Below, piece by piece: positions 45,080 to 55,438 of a stretch of 64,000 nt of DNA (position 1 is the stretch's first letter; every line of letters starts with the position of its first letter). Source of the DNA: Fusibacter_C sp942493125 (GTDB taxonomy: Bacteria > Bacillota > Clostridia > Peptostreptococcales > Acidaminobacteraceae); contig OW818667.1 in assembly GCA_942493125.1 (NCBI GenBank), positions 1,364,001-1,428,000 on the forward strand. Reading direction: 5' to 3'. The position numbers were made by a program, and so were the translations under genes. The notes under the pieces were generated by a model. That model saw only the letters and a list, made by a program, of their open reading frames with translations, did not search any database and was not told the origin of the DNA.

Positions 45080-47515
45080 TTAATTTTCCTTATTTACATT
45101 AATAAAATCCTTAATTTCTTTAGTAACTCTAAAATTCGGCTTAGATAAATGTTCTTTGAATAACTTACCCTTGAGTATAATATCTGCATCTTCTGCATTT
45201 TCAATTATGTCATCCAGAAAATTTAAAGCATCTGTTTTCAGTATATTGTTTTCAGACACATTGTTATCATCACTAAATTGAAGAACGTCTGCAATGCTTC
45301 CGAACATTTCAAATATTTCTCTATTTTCTTTCTCATTTTCACTAAAATTAAACTTGTATACCTTGCTTTCGTTTCTAATATTATTTGAAAGTTTTTCACT
45401 ATATTCTTTCATTCTACCATCTACATTTCCGTTCAAAACATTCTTGATTTGTTCCAACAAATATTTAAATGGTTTATCTTGTGATTGTCTTGATAAATTT
45501 ATTCTAGTGAAAACATCTAAATCAAACATGGAATAAACAACATATAAGTCATCATTTTCAAATGTCCGAAGTATATAGTCTTTTTTTGAAAACATAGTAA
45601 TTGGATTATAAGTGTATATTCTATTATTCATAGGCTTTATGTCATCACCATACTCATAAAATCTATAATGAAAAAATTGTCTATTTGACAATGATAAAGT
45701 GTCTGATTTTGCACGAGAATATATTGTCTTGAAACCTTTTAGGGGAGAACTAGTGTAGAAAAAATTCTTTACAAATAATGACAAATAATTAACATACTCT
45801 TTATTATCTTTCATCCCCATGTCCACGACCTCTTCATCAGTCAACTGTTCATTATACTTTAATGTTAGAGTGTTTGATCCAACTTTAAAAATAATATCAG
45901 GTAGAATTTGCGCATTTAATAGTGTTAAGTAATCATTTAGACTATTATTATTAATATCTTTATGATTTTGAAGAGCATCAAGGTAAAGTTTTAATAATAA
46001 AATTGAATAAAGTACTTTCACTATATAAATAAATCTACTTACATTGGAATTTCTTGTATTTATTGATTTTAACAACTCGATTATTACAAAAATATCACTA
46101 ATGCTATAATTATAATTTTCAACATTGAAACTAAGAATTTGATTGAAATAAGGACTGTGTGTAACATCTTCTAGATTTGGCTTTACGAAATTCAGAAATA
46201 AATGAGAATAAATAAAGTTATTCTTAGATTCAATTGGTTTCTCAATCCAACTGTTTATAAGTTCAGAATACTCATACCCTAATTCCTTAACAATATTATT
46301 GCAAATATATTGTTCAAATTGGCTTAAATTATTTTTAGTTTCATCAATATAATCAATTGAATTCTTATCGACATTTTTAAGCCTATTATGAATAAAATCA
46401 GATAATTGTAAAATTCCTCTTAAATTGTTTGGTAACAAAACATCAATATTTTCTCTGCTATCAACTGGTTTTAATTTTAAACCAACTTTTATTTCAAGGG
46501 CCTTCAATAACCATTCTTTAGTTGTGACATTTTCTCCCATATCATAGCATTCAAATAAAACTTTTTGAAATTCATTCTGACTACCTAATTGCATTGACTT
46601 TATTATTTTTGAATATTTGGTCTCTAACAACTTATCTCCATGCAATAACTGTATTCTATTATTAAGCGGGACTACTTTTTCAAGGTATTTTGCTGTTTGT
46701 AAATTCAGTTCTGCTGAACTTATAGATTTTTCACTACTATGCTTGTCATATTCAATCAATGTGCGATTTTCCTCGATTTTTTGCTCAAGTATTGAATTGT
46801 ATAATTGATCTGATCTATATGAAATTACTGTTATTAAATTTCTTGAGATAAATTTCCAAATATGTTCAAGCATCTTAAAAACTTTGTTATTACTCAATAA
46901 ATCCACATCATCAATTAATACAACATAGCCTTTGAATGCAATCATTCTCTGTCTACCAATATCATCTAAGAGTTTAAACAACTCTTTAAAAAGTTTTTCA
47001 ATTTGCGTTCTACTTGCAATATCTTTTAATACTTCAGAATTAAGAGATTCCGAAACAAAATACGCCCTACTCTTTCCTTGTGATATATGTATACTTGAAA
47101 GAGCTTTTGTTATTACTTCGAGTGTTTTAATCGATTTCTGTATTAATTGTTCATATTCTAGCTCGTTTGTAAGATTAGATAGGTAATTATAGATAGAAGA
47201 AATTACTAATTCTACAATAAACAAATCATCTCCATGAATGTTTGGATCAATAACATCAAAAACAATAAACCCTTTATCTTCAAGAATATTTTTTAAAGTA
47301 AATAAACTTGAAGTTTTACCAGTCCCCCTCTCACCTACTATGCTAAATGTTTTTTCAATTTTATCTGAACTAGAATTTCCAGACTTATTCTCACATGTTT
47401 CAATAATTTTATTCATAAGCCACTCAAGTTCTTTATTGTACAAGTTATCGCTTAAATTGTTCACCTTAGATTCATTTATTGAATTTATTTTTGCAAAAGG
47501 ATTTTTATTATTCAT
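45080..47515 (-). CDS. rdrA: RdrA-like P-loop ATPase (RADAR defence)
   Basis: The 811-aa protein has Walker A GERGTGKT at 61-68, Walker B YVVLIDDVDLL at about 197-207 and a long helical C-terminal region of no known family. In RADAR, RdrA is the ATPase that senses infection and activates the deaminase RdrB. Direct coupling to the large deaminase gene is the main support for the name. AGAGG precedes the ATG at 47515. An upstream TTGACA at 47641-47636 may be its own promoter. Confidence 0.8.
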   Translation of the reverse strand: MNNKNPFAKINSINESKVNNLSDNLYNKELEWLMNKIIETCENKSGNSSSDKIEKTFSIVGERGTGKTSSLFTLKNILEDKGFIVFDVIDPNIHGDDLFIVELVISSIYNYLSNLTNELEYEQLIQKSIKTLEVITKALSSIHISQGKSRAYFVSESLNSEVLKDIASRTQIEKLFKELFKLLDDIGRQRMIAFKGYVVLIDDVDLLSNNKVFKMLEHIWKFISRNLITVISYRSDQLYNSILEQKIEENRTLIEYDKHSSEKSISSAELNLQTAKYLEKVVPLNNRIQLLHGDKLLETKYSKIIKSMQLGSQNEFQKVLFECYDMGENVTTKEWLLKALEIKVGLKLKPVDSRENIDVLLPNNLRGILQLSDFIHNRLKNVDKNSIDYIDETKNNLSQFEQYICNNIVKELGYEYSELINSWIEKPIESKNNFIYSHLFLNFVKPNLEDVTHSPYFNQILSFNVENYNYSISDIFVIIELLKSINTRNSNVSRFIYIVKVLYSILLLKLYLDALQNHKDINNNSLNDYLTLLNAQILPDIIFKVGSNTLTLKYNEQLTDEEVVDMGMKDNKEYVNYLSLFVKNFFYTSSPLKGFKTIYSRAKSDTLSLSNRQFFHYRFYEYGDDIKPMNNRIYTYNPITMFSKKDYILRTFENDDLYVVYSMFDLDVFTRINLSRQSQDKPFKYLLEQIKNVLNGNVDGRMKEYSEKLSNNIRNESKVYKFNFSENEKENREIFEMFGSIADVLQFSDDNNVSENNILKTDALNFLDDIIENAEDADIILKGKLFKEHLSKPNFRVTKEIKDFINVNKEN

Positions 47516-47613
47516 ATTTATACCTCTAGTCTTTTATATTTTTTGACTCTAGTTTACATTCGTATTTAAAATTCAAAAATTTACTTATATTCATCCAACA
47601 AGCATCATTATTT

Positions 47614-47641
47614 TACTTACTATTTTCGCTTATATTGTCAA
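47614..47641 (-). promoter_or_regulatory. Candidate promoter of rdrAB
   Basis: On the minus strand a perfect TTGACA (47641-47636) is followed after 16 bp by TAAGTA (47619-47614), a weak -10 box. It lies within the 140-bp gap before rdrA, suggesting RADAR can be expressed apart from the dpt operon. Confidence 0.35.
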
Positions 47642-47657
47642 AATTTAAAAATATTCA

Positions 47658-48377
47658 CTAATATTTATGAACATTCGTAAGATGAAATTCTAAAAACTGT
47701 AAATCAGGTTCTTCTAATACAGGTTTTTTAAATATTGCATTAGACAAAATAGTTTTTAATACATTGTCACATTTTTTACTTACAATAACTTTAAAATCTT
47801 TATCTATACTAAAATAACCTCTATCAAAAAGTTTATCATGCAAAACACATAAAGAAATTGCATTTCTTGGATTCAATCTGTTAATTTCGTCCAAAGCCCA
47901 AGGTTTTATATGGCTGCAGACTAGTAAATCGTCATTTTTTATATCACATATTGCACATTCATGATTATAATTATCCAAAACTCTATTTCTTAATACATAC
48001 TGATTAACCCGAACAATAGTTTCCTTTTTTATGGTGGTATTGCTACCCATTAAATCGTATATTTTGTGATTTATTCTATTAGTTACATTTTTCTTCATAT
48101 GCTCAACATACAATACTTTTTCAATAATATCTCTTGACAACAAATCACTAATACTTGACATGTCAAAACTTTCCCATTTTTTTAAATAACCCTTAAAATC
48201 TCTTGTAATACCATAGTGGTGGAGTATATCCATGGCAACAAAACCTCCACCTCTAGCTGGAGCAGGCAATCCCAGTATAATTTTCTGGATTTCTCTGTGA
48301 CTCATTCCATGTATAAGAAAACCTGATACAACTTGCAAAATTATATTTTCGTCAAAATCATTAATATGTCTACTCAT
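47658..48377 (-). CDS. HNH endonuclease (restriction-type)
   Basis: The start at 48377 (MSRHINDFDENII) has GGTGGGG upstream. The 239-aa protein has an N-terminal region with LPAPARGGGFVAMDILHHYG and a C-terminal HNH domain of the type found in type II restriction enzymes: YNHECAICDIKNDDLLVCSH (zinc CxxC and first catalytic His), INRLNPRNAISLCVLHDKLF (Asn and His). It follows the C5 methyltransferase by 110 bp, so it may be its cognate restriction enzyme, or an effector nuclease of the dpt operon. Confidence 0.85.
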   Translation of the reverse strand: MSRHINDFDENIILQVVSGFLIHGMSHREIQKIILGLPAPARGGGFVAMDILHHYGITRDFKGYLKKWESFDMSSISDLLSRDIIEKVLYVEHMKKNVTNRINHKIYDLMGSNTTIKKETIVRVNQYVLRNRVLDNYNHECAICDIKNDDLLVCSHIKPWALDEINRLNPRNAISLCVLHDKLFDRGYFSIDKDFKVIVSKKCDNVLKTILSNAIFKKPVLEEPDLQFLEFHLTNVHKY

Positions 48378-48487
48378 TATCACCCCACCTTTATAAATTG
48401 CTAATTTTAATAACTCCAAAACAAATTACATCTTTCAAAAATTTTAATTGCCTTACAACGCTAATAATAATAATAATGAATATCCAC

Positions 48488-50185
48488 TCAAATATTAATT
48501 AGCCCTGATATTTCTTTGCCTATTGCAGTAATAACTTTTGTTGTAACTGCATTGCCAGCTTGCTTGAGTAACTGGTCCTCACCAACATATTCTACCAAAT
48601 CTTTAAAAGTAAATTCTTCAGATTCAAGTTCTTTGTATTTCTCTTTCATTGTCTTTTCATTACCAATAAATCCTTGTAGCTTCCAATACTCCAGTGGTGT
48701 TAAGGTCCGAAAGTATAATCTGTTTTCATCAAATTTGTTGGATGAAACCGCATCTGCATAATATCGTATTTTAACTTCTTTCTCTTCACCATAAGGAATT
48801 ATTCTTAATTCAATTCCATCACTAGGTAGTTTAGCTATTTCAGATATTGTTCCAATAGAATTTTGAATGAATTTTTGATTTAAATCTCGATATAAATTAT
48901 CATTTTCATTGTTCTTTAAATAGACATAAATTTTATCAATATCAATTATCTTATCGATGTACTTTATTTGATTTTCAATACAATAATAAGCGACAACCAT
49001 GATTTCCCTACCAAGGGTTCTTGTCGCTGTTAAAGTCCTACAATTTGAACTTAGTTTATCTGGGAAATTCATCTTACCCATTTTATTTCCAGTACTAACT
49101 TGCTTTGAGCTCTTTGACCATACCTGTTTTAATACTTGTAAATGATTTAAATTGTATGATTTCACTTCCTCGCATTCATCTTCCATCGCGTCAAATAATT
49201 TATAATCAGTTTTCATTTTTTTTTCATGCATAATTTTTGAAGTTACTATATAAGCTTGGTTCTCTTCAATAAATGCTCTCCCCCAATTCTTAAAAGGTGA
49301 GTTTTTTCCAAATTCGAATTTTGTATTTGATCTAATATTTGTCAGTTGCACCGATTCCAAGTTTTCTTTATTAATTTTGAATTTGTCTAATGATTTCTCA
49401 TTAAGCAATAAAAGATCAGAATTATTTATGAATTTCAGATTTTCATTACTACTTAAAGGGAAAATACTCTTTTGATTTTTTCTTTTTTTGCCAAATATAT
49501 ATACACGCTCACGTTTATGTGGTAAGAACAAACTACTGTTTATCACTTCCCACTCTACGTCATAATTTAGTTCTGTTAAAATAGTTAAAATTTCAAAAAA
49601 AGTTCTTCCTTTATCACTTTCTACTCTTCTTTTACCATGACCAAAACTATTTATATCTGTTACTAAATCATTTTCTCCAACAGTTAATAGTCCTTTTACA
49701 TTTTCTAGCAAGATATATTCTGGATTGGTGTTCTTGATTATTTCACTTATTGCAAAAAATAAATTTCCTCTATTTTCATCCTTAAATGCCCTACGCTTAC
49801 CTGATCTACTAAAGGGTTGACACGGAAATCCTGCACACAATAATTGATACGGATTATCAAGGACTTCCTTACTTCTTTGACTATATGATATCAATGTTTT
49901 TATCTCGTCCGAATTTAAACTAGCTAACTTAATTGCATCATCAAGAAATAATTCTTTGTTATATTCAAATATGGGTTCACCATTTTCGTAATTTTTCTGC
50001 AACTCAGTAACATTCCAATTTTCTACATTTTCATTTAAATTGTAAAGTTTGGAATAAGTTTTCCGAGCATTTTTATCAATTTCACAACTTAAGACACACT
50101 CGAATTCTATTCCCTCAACTTCTGTCAATCCTTGCCTAAAACCGCCGATGCCAGAAAACAAATCAATAAACTTAATTTTTCCCAT
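48488..50185 (-). CDS. C5-cytosine DNA methyltransferase
   Basis: The start at 50185 (MGKIKFIDLFSGIGGF) has GGAG 5 nt upstream. The 565-aa protein has all conserved blocks: motif I DLFSGIGGF (8-16), motif IV GFPCQPFSRSG with catalytic Cys122, motif VI ENVKGL (161-166), motif VIII KRERVYIFG, a long target-recognition region (about 260-480), and motifs IX-X RTLTPLEYWKLQGF and LKQAGNAVTTKV. It makes 5-methylcytosine in a specific site that cannot be read from sequence. It lies 32 bp after dptH in the same transcript direction. Confidence 0.93.
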   Translation of the reverse strand: MGKIKFIDLFSGIGGFRQGLTEVEGIEFECVLSCEIDKNARKTYSKLYNLNENVENWNVTELQKNYENGEPIFEYNKELFLDDAIKLASLNSDEIKTLISYSQRSKEVLDNPYQLLCAGFPCQPFSRSGKRRAFKDENRGNLFFAISEIIKNTNPEYILLENVKGLLTVGENDLVTDINSFGHGKRRVESDKGRTFFEILTILTELNYDVEWEVINSSLFLPHKRERVYIFGKKRKNQKSIFPLSSNENLKFINNSDLLLLNEKSLDKFKINKENLESVQLTNIRSNTKFEFGKNSPFKNWGRAFIEENQAYIVTSKIMHEKKMKTDYKLFDAMEDECEEVKSYNLNHLQVLKQVWSKSSKQVSTGNKMGKMNFPDKLSSNCRTLTATRTLGREIMVVAYYCIENQIKYIDKIIDIDKIYVYLKNNENDNLYRDLNQKFIQNSIGTISEIAKLPSDGIELRIIPYGEEKEVKIRYYADAVSSNKFDENRLYFRTLTPLEYWKLQGFIGNEKTMKEKYKELESEEFTFKDLVEYVGEDQLLKQAGNAVTTKVITAIGKEISGLINI

Positions 50186-50217
50186 TTCAACTCCATTTTT
50201 CATATTTCAAATTTTAG

Positions 50218-53200
50218 TTATATATCTATTCTATCCGAAAATCCAATAATATCGATAATTTTTGGTTCATATCGATTCAAATTCATTAATGCTAAACTAT
50301 AGCCTACAGTAACACATTGACCTTTTTTTAAATTCAACAATCTTTTTTTCCACTCATTTATTTCATTTTTGTCCGCAGATAAATAATTCGCAACCTCATC
50401 AACACCAGAATCTGTGGGTCTAAAGTAAAGCTTTTGAGCAGATTGTTGCAGTCTTTGAATCTCGTCATTTGAAACTGCATTCTTCAAAAATTGTGTTGCA
50501 TACCATCCAGAAATTCCGAATTTTCTACCTTCAGTCAAAATTTTCCCACTAGGAGAATTTTCATCATGACTCAAATTCTGTGCTTCATCTAGGACAACAA
50601 TAAATGGCTTTGACTCAGATCCATTTAAAACAAAGTAGTTCCACATATCCCATAATACTAACTCAGTAATAAGCGTTTGAATTTCACGATTATAACCAGT
50701 TAATTGAAAAATATGAATTTTGCCAGATTCTCTAATAGAGTTCCAATTCAGATTCGATTCAAAGTTAAATACTTTAGAATCAACAAAAGGCTGAATTTTG
50801 CTTACTACTGTCTGTGCTGACTTGTTTTCTGATTCTTTCAGCCAGTCAATAAGCTTATTGAAATTCAAATTCTGCGACCCTGAATCTAATGCGTTTTTGG
50901 TAGCTTCATAAATTGCAGAATATTGTTGATCTCCAAAAGAATAGACATTTCTAAATGTACTAGCAATTCTTTGAGCAACTTGATAAGATTCTTCTTTAAT
51001 TTCTCGATTACCAATTTTCATAGAGAACTTTTCGAATGGATTAATGCCAATTTTATCAAACAAGACAATGTAATACTCAATATTTTTATCCATTTCATTA
51101 ACAAATTCTGGAGATAGTTGTTCTTTTGTAAAGCCGTCAGTATAATCAAATATTACTACAGGGATTTTACTTTTACTTGTTTCATACAGTAATGTTTGTA
51201 ATGCATAAGTTTTTCCGCTACCAGATGATCCAGTAATCAATAAATGTCTATTTTGTAAACCTTTGTGTTGAAACTCCCAGTATACTTTTTCTTTGATATT
51301 TGTTGTTGAGCCAAGTAACAAACGTCCATAATCTGAGTTTGTTTTTGCTGCATAAATATTTTCTAAATTATTTGGATTAAATGATGCATTATTATCTAGA
51401 TTACCATTTGACAATTTTAATGTCACATCATCATTATCGTTAAAATCAACAATATCTTTTATCTCTTTAGGGGTTACTATCTTATCATTTGTAGATACTT
51501 TATAATCGTCAATTATGTGCTCATCTGCAGCAGAATCAAACAAATAAACGTTAGTCGGCGTTTCGGACAGCACTTCATTATATTTTAGTAAGTTAATAAT
51601 GTTGTATGAATCGTTCCCATTATGACTTTGCTTAATTTGATCTATCGTCTTCTCTAACAATTCATATGCAATTTCTTCATACATTTCAATCAGAAATATA
51701 TCGTCATTTTTTACAAATTTTGGTGCACCGGTTTCTTTCTTAAAACTAAATATAATGCCTTTTCCAATTTCCTCCAACAATGCAAGTTTATAATTGCTGC
51801 TGATAACATCATTGAAAATTGAATTGTAAAGATCTTGATTAAAATCAGTCACATTGAAATTCTTTAGTTTGTGCAATGTTGTGAGTGCTAACTGAATGAA
51901 AAAATGTGTAAGTACTTTATTTTGTAAAATTTTAGATTTATCGGATGGATATAAATACTCATATAGAGTATCAAATGTCTGAATAACTTGTTCTTTAGCT
52001 TTCGCTATTACACCACTATTATTATTACCAATTTTAACTTCTACTGGTATAAACATTACGTTTGTGATTGAATCTGTTTTTTCAAAACCAATAAGAAGCA
52101 AGTCATCAGATTTGCACCCATGTTTATCAAGCTCTTTTACTGAAAAAATCCCGTTAACTCCAGATAATCCGACTGCTCCTGAAATGCGCAATATTTCTTC
52201 AAGCGAAATTGGTATCCAAATCATATTAGGATGCGAAAATGAAACAATCAACTGTTTGACTGCCGAAATTATACTTATTTTTTCGTATCCGAAATTTCCA
52301 CGATTTCCAACCATTTTTAGTAACCACTCACCATTTATTGCATTAAAACTATTTATTATATTATGGATAGTTTTATCTATATTGGTGAACTTTTTGCTAC
52401 TTAAATAATTTTTTAATACATAACTATACTTATCAATATTCTTTGTAAGAGTTATCGCATCATAGGAAGAATTATTTGTATACTGATCGTTATAATGCAA
52501 TACAAAAGCATCCTTAAAAGTATCACTAAAAAAACTCAAATCCACATCTGGCGCTATGAAAACAACCCAATCAGATGTACTAAAAAGTGATTCGTAATTT
52601 TTAAAGTCAGATATATCTAAAGCAATGCTTGATTCCTTTCTATAATCAGATTTATAATCACTTTTTCCATTAAGTGCAAATTCGTTTACTACCATGCATT
52701 TTTCTATTAAATCACTTTTAATTCTTATTACATTACTTCCAAATCCCATCTTAAAATGATCATTATCTTTAGTTAATGATATATTTGATATCAAACCATA
52801 CTCAAAAACACCTGTATCTAATTTGTTTGTTTGAGCTTCAATTACACTTACCTTACTTTCCATTTCAGAAAAGCACAAATGGCTCATTTTATATTCAGTA
52901 TTATGATGATTATAATGTGAAAATATTTTGAGTTTTTCGCGTATTATTTTTACAACATCTCGTTTATCATATTCTTCAATTTCGAAAGAATACTCTAATC
53001 TTTCTTCAAGAACGTCAATATCATAAATGGTATTTAGCAAATCAAATTTATTGTTGAATTGCAAATTATTTGAATATATGTTAATTTCAATTGTTGGAAT
53101 ACGACTTTCTTTTTCATATTCATCATCTTTTATTTTGCTGAGAAAAAAGTCAAAAATACCTACAGCAAAACTATTTATATCACTTACCTTTACTAAGTTG

Positions 53201-55431
53201 ATTATTAAAGTTGGATTTTCTTTTGCAACAAATATGTGCTTGAAATGTGATAAATATTGGCTTATTTTTTCCTTGATGATTTTGTTAGTATATTGGGTAT
53301 CTTTTATCTTTGACGAATCAAGTCGATATTCTGTCCAACCAACAATCTTGTTGTCATTAACAATTTTATATAATTTTTCTTCAAAATAAATATACGGCAG
53401 CAATCCATTTGGATTAACAAAATCAGCAAATCTTGTTGGAAACTCCATATTCGAATAATTTTCAGTGAGATGATTCATATACAACAAATTCACTATATTA
53501 ATAGATGATAAATAGAGCCTGTTTTTATACTTTACCGACCCCAAATAGAGTAAATCTTTATAATCTTCTCTGACGGAGCTTCCTTCAGCCAATTCACTAA
53601 TAATTTCAAAAAACAGAGTAATATGATTCTCTATTAAAGTTTTAATTTCTTCATTCCAAAATGTCAGTAATGGTAGAGTGTTGTTCTCAACGAAATAATT
53701 ACATATTTTAGAATAAGATGTACTAAGTTGTTTTGGAATTCTTAATTCAATCGAATTAAATTCACTATCATGAACTTCAATTTGATGACTGTGATTATTT
53801 ATTATATATGCTTCAGATTTCAACATATTAGTAAGCTCTTTTGAATTTACTTTAAATTGGTTCAAACCCATTTCAATTTGAGTATCTGTTTTTTTAGTAA
53901 ACGATGCACAATGTTCTAATTTCTTAGTAAAAATATCTGAAGCATTTAATGTAACTTTTTCATTTTTCCCAAACAAGTTTGCTCTTACATTAAAATTTAC
54001 TCCATTTGAAATAAATTCAATTGTTGTAAACTCATCATTAAAATCTTTGGAAAAAATAAACTCATAAGCAGAATCTGTTAGATTGTAAGAAATGGAATTT
54101 TCTTCACTAATCAACACTTGCTCCCTTTCTTTTTTTCCTCCAATAATTAAAACGTCATCAACATCAACAATTATAGTAGGTATCGAAGACTCAGTTTTTT
54201 TGGATTTAAGTACTTTTAACGGACTTTTTATATTATTGATATCATTTATATTGATTGGAAGTACAATAATTTTAAATTCATATTTTGATGAATTCTTACC
54301 TTCATGACAATATTCAATATAACTATATTGGTTTTTAAATTGTCTTTCTATATTTACTTCAATTCTCTGTCCAATGATTTTGGATATCTTTTCACCCTTT
54401 TTTAAATACTCACTTTTTAGTGTTTTATTGAATTTCAAATCGAAAGAAATCGATTCTGAGTCTATTGAATCAAAAATTATAATATTTCTAATTCTATTAC
54501 CTAATGATGTATCCTTCTCAGGTATATTGAAAATTGGAAATCCTTCTTTTGATTTTGTCATTCCAGTTCCATTTGTAGGATCTAAATAACTAATTTTAGC
54601 TTTTTCCATTGCTGTGTTATAAGAATCTATTACTTTTGAAAATGTGATGTTTTCCCATGTTGTCGCGTCCTTCAACGATTGTTTTACAGATCCAACATAG
54701 TTTGCATCAATTTCTTTAAAATTTCCAAAATTATGACACTGCATTACTTTAGTGAAGTGTTTTTCATTTTCTTTTAAGTCATTCTTTAGTCCACTTATGT
54801 TAAAACTATTATCATTATTTTCATAAGGAAATAAGTTGAAATTTCTATAATCCGTTTCAGAGATTTTAGTGCGTTCAATTATATCTAAATAAGGTGAAAT
54901 ATCAAAGATACTAGAATTTGCTGTTGAATAATCATCAACTGTTCTATCTAGCATTATTTTGATAATCTCTCTATCTAGTCTTGACACAATTTTTTCCTCA
55001 ATATCAACCGAAAGATGATTCTTTACATTTGTAATATTTAACGGCATATTTTGATCCATCATTGATATTGCGCCTCTACTAAGGCTGTCTAATTCGCCAG
55101 AAAATATAAATAAGATTGAATAGTCTATGTAATCCCCATAGCCAATTGTATTTCTAAGTGTAACCAAAAAATCTTTGCTAATTTTATTTTCAATTGCTGC
55201 CGCAATAATAACTTTAGTCTTATTTGTATTTAAGACAATTGTATTGTATTCTTCCTTAACAATTTTATTCGAGTAAATAAAAGGTTCACAAAACGCATTA
55301 CTTTTAAGCTTCTCATAAAGTTCATTCACATTTTCTTGATTATCAAAACTGATATAGTATTTTTCCGCTGTATTCATCTCAAGTTTTAAAAAAAATTCAA
55401 TAATCCTATTAGTCATATATTGATATATCAT
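50218..55431 (-). CDS. dptH: DptH, HerA/FtsK-type ATPase of phosphorothioate-type restriction
   Basis: The 1737-aa protein has a long N-terminal region without recognised domains, a central PD-(D/E)XK-like stretch (LLIGFEKTDSITNVMFIPVEVK near 1090), and a C-terminal HerA-like ATPase: Walker A GSSGSGKT at 1401, IPVVIFDYTDGFTKEQLSPE (typical of DptH), Walker B FIVVLDEAQNLS at about 1610 and the EGRKFGISGWYATQFL sensor region. DptH is the large translocase/nuclease of DptFGH restriction. It begins 8 bp after dptG and is followed by the methyltransferase. Confidence 0.88.
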   Translation of the reverse strand: MIYQYMTNRIIEFFLKLEMNTAEKYYISFDNQENVNELYEKLKSNAFCEPFIYSNKIVKEEYNTIVLNTNKTKVIIAAAIENKISKDFLVTLRNTIGYGDYIDYSILFIFSGELDSLSRGAISMMDQNMPLNITNVKNHLSVDIEEKIVSRLDREIIKIMLDRTVDDYSTANSSIFDISPYLDIIERTKISETDYRNFNLFPYENNDNSFNISGLKNDLKENEKHFTKVMQCHNFGNFKEIDANYVGSVKQSLKDATTWENITFSKVIDSYNTAMEKAKISYLDPTNGTGMTKSKEGFPIFNIPEKDTSLGNRIRNIIIFDSIDSESISFDLKFNKTLKSEYLKKGEKISKIIGQRIEVNIERQFKNQYSYIEYCHEGKNSSKYEFKIIVLPININDINNIKSPLKVLKSKKTESSIPTIIVDVDDVLIIGGKKEREQVLISEENSISYNLTDSAYEFIFSKDFNDEFTTIEFISNGVNFNVRANLFGKNEKVTLNASDIFTKKLEHCASFTKKTDTQIEMGLNQFKVNSKELTNMLKSEAYIINNHSHQIEVHDSEFNSIELRIPKQLSTSYSKICNYFVENNTLPLLTFWNEEIKTLIENHITLFFEIISELAEGSSVREDYKDLLYLGSVKYKNRLYLSSINIVNLLYMNHLTENYSNMEFPTRFADFVNPNGLLPYIYFEEKLYKIVNDNKIVGWTEYRLDSSKIKDTQYTNKIIKEKISQYLSHFKHIFVAKENPTLIINLVKVSDINSFAVGIFDFFLSKIKDDEYEKESRIPTIEINIYSNNLQFNNKFDLLNTIYDIDVLEERLEYSFEIEEYDKRDVVKIIREKLKIFSHYNHHNTEYKMSHLCFSEMESKVSVIEAQTNKLDTGVFEYGLISNISLTKDNDHFKMGFGSNVIRIKSDLIEKCMVVNEFALNGKSDYKSDYRKESSIALDISDFKNYESLFSTSDWVVFIAPDVDLSFFSDTFKDAFVLHYNDQYTNNSSYDAITLTKNIDKYSYVLKNYLSSKKFTNIDKTIHNIINSFNAINGEWLLKMVGNRGNFGYEKISIISAVKQLIVSFSHPNMIWIPISLEEILRISGAVGLSGVNGIFSVKELDKHGCKSDDLLLIGFEKTDSITNVMFIPVEVKIGNNNSGVIAKAKEQVIQTFDTLYEYLYPSDKSKILQNKVLTHFFIQLALTTLHKLKNFNVTDFNQDLYNSIFNDVISSNYKLALLEEIGKGIIFSFKKETGAPKFVKNDDIFLIEMYEEIAYELLEKTIDQIKQSHNGNDSYNIINLLKYNEVLSETPTNVYLFDSAADEHIIDDYKVSTNDKIVTPKEIKDIVDFNDNDDVTLKLSNGNLDNNASFNPNNLENIYAAKTNSDYGRLLLGSTTNIKEKVYWEFQHKGLQNRHLLITGSSGSGKTYALQTLLYETSKSKIPVVIFDYTDGFTKEQLSPEFVNEMDKNIEYYIVLFDKIGINPFEKFSMKIGNREIKEESYQVAQRIASTFRNVYSFGDQQYSAIYEATKNALDSGSQNLNFNKLIDWLKESENKSAQTVVSKIQPFVDSKVFNFESNLNWNSIRESGKIHIFQLTGYNREIQTLITELVLWDMWNYFVLNGSESKPFIVVLDEAQNLSHDENSPSGKILTEGRKFGISGWYATQFLKNAVSNDEIQRLQQSAQKLYFRPTDSGVDEVANYLSADKNEINEWKKRLLNLKKGQCVTVGYSLALMNLNRYEPKIIDIIGFSDRIDI

Positions 55432-55438
55432 TATATAC

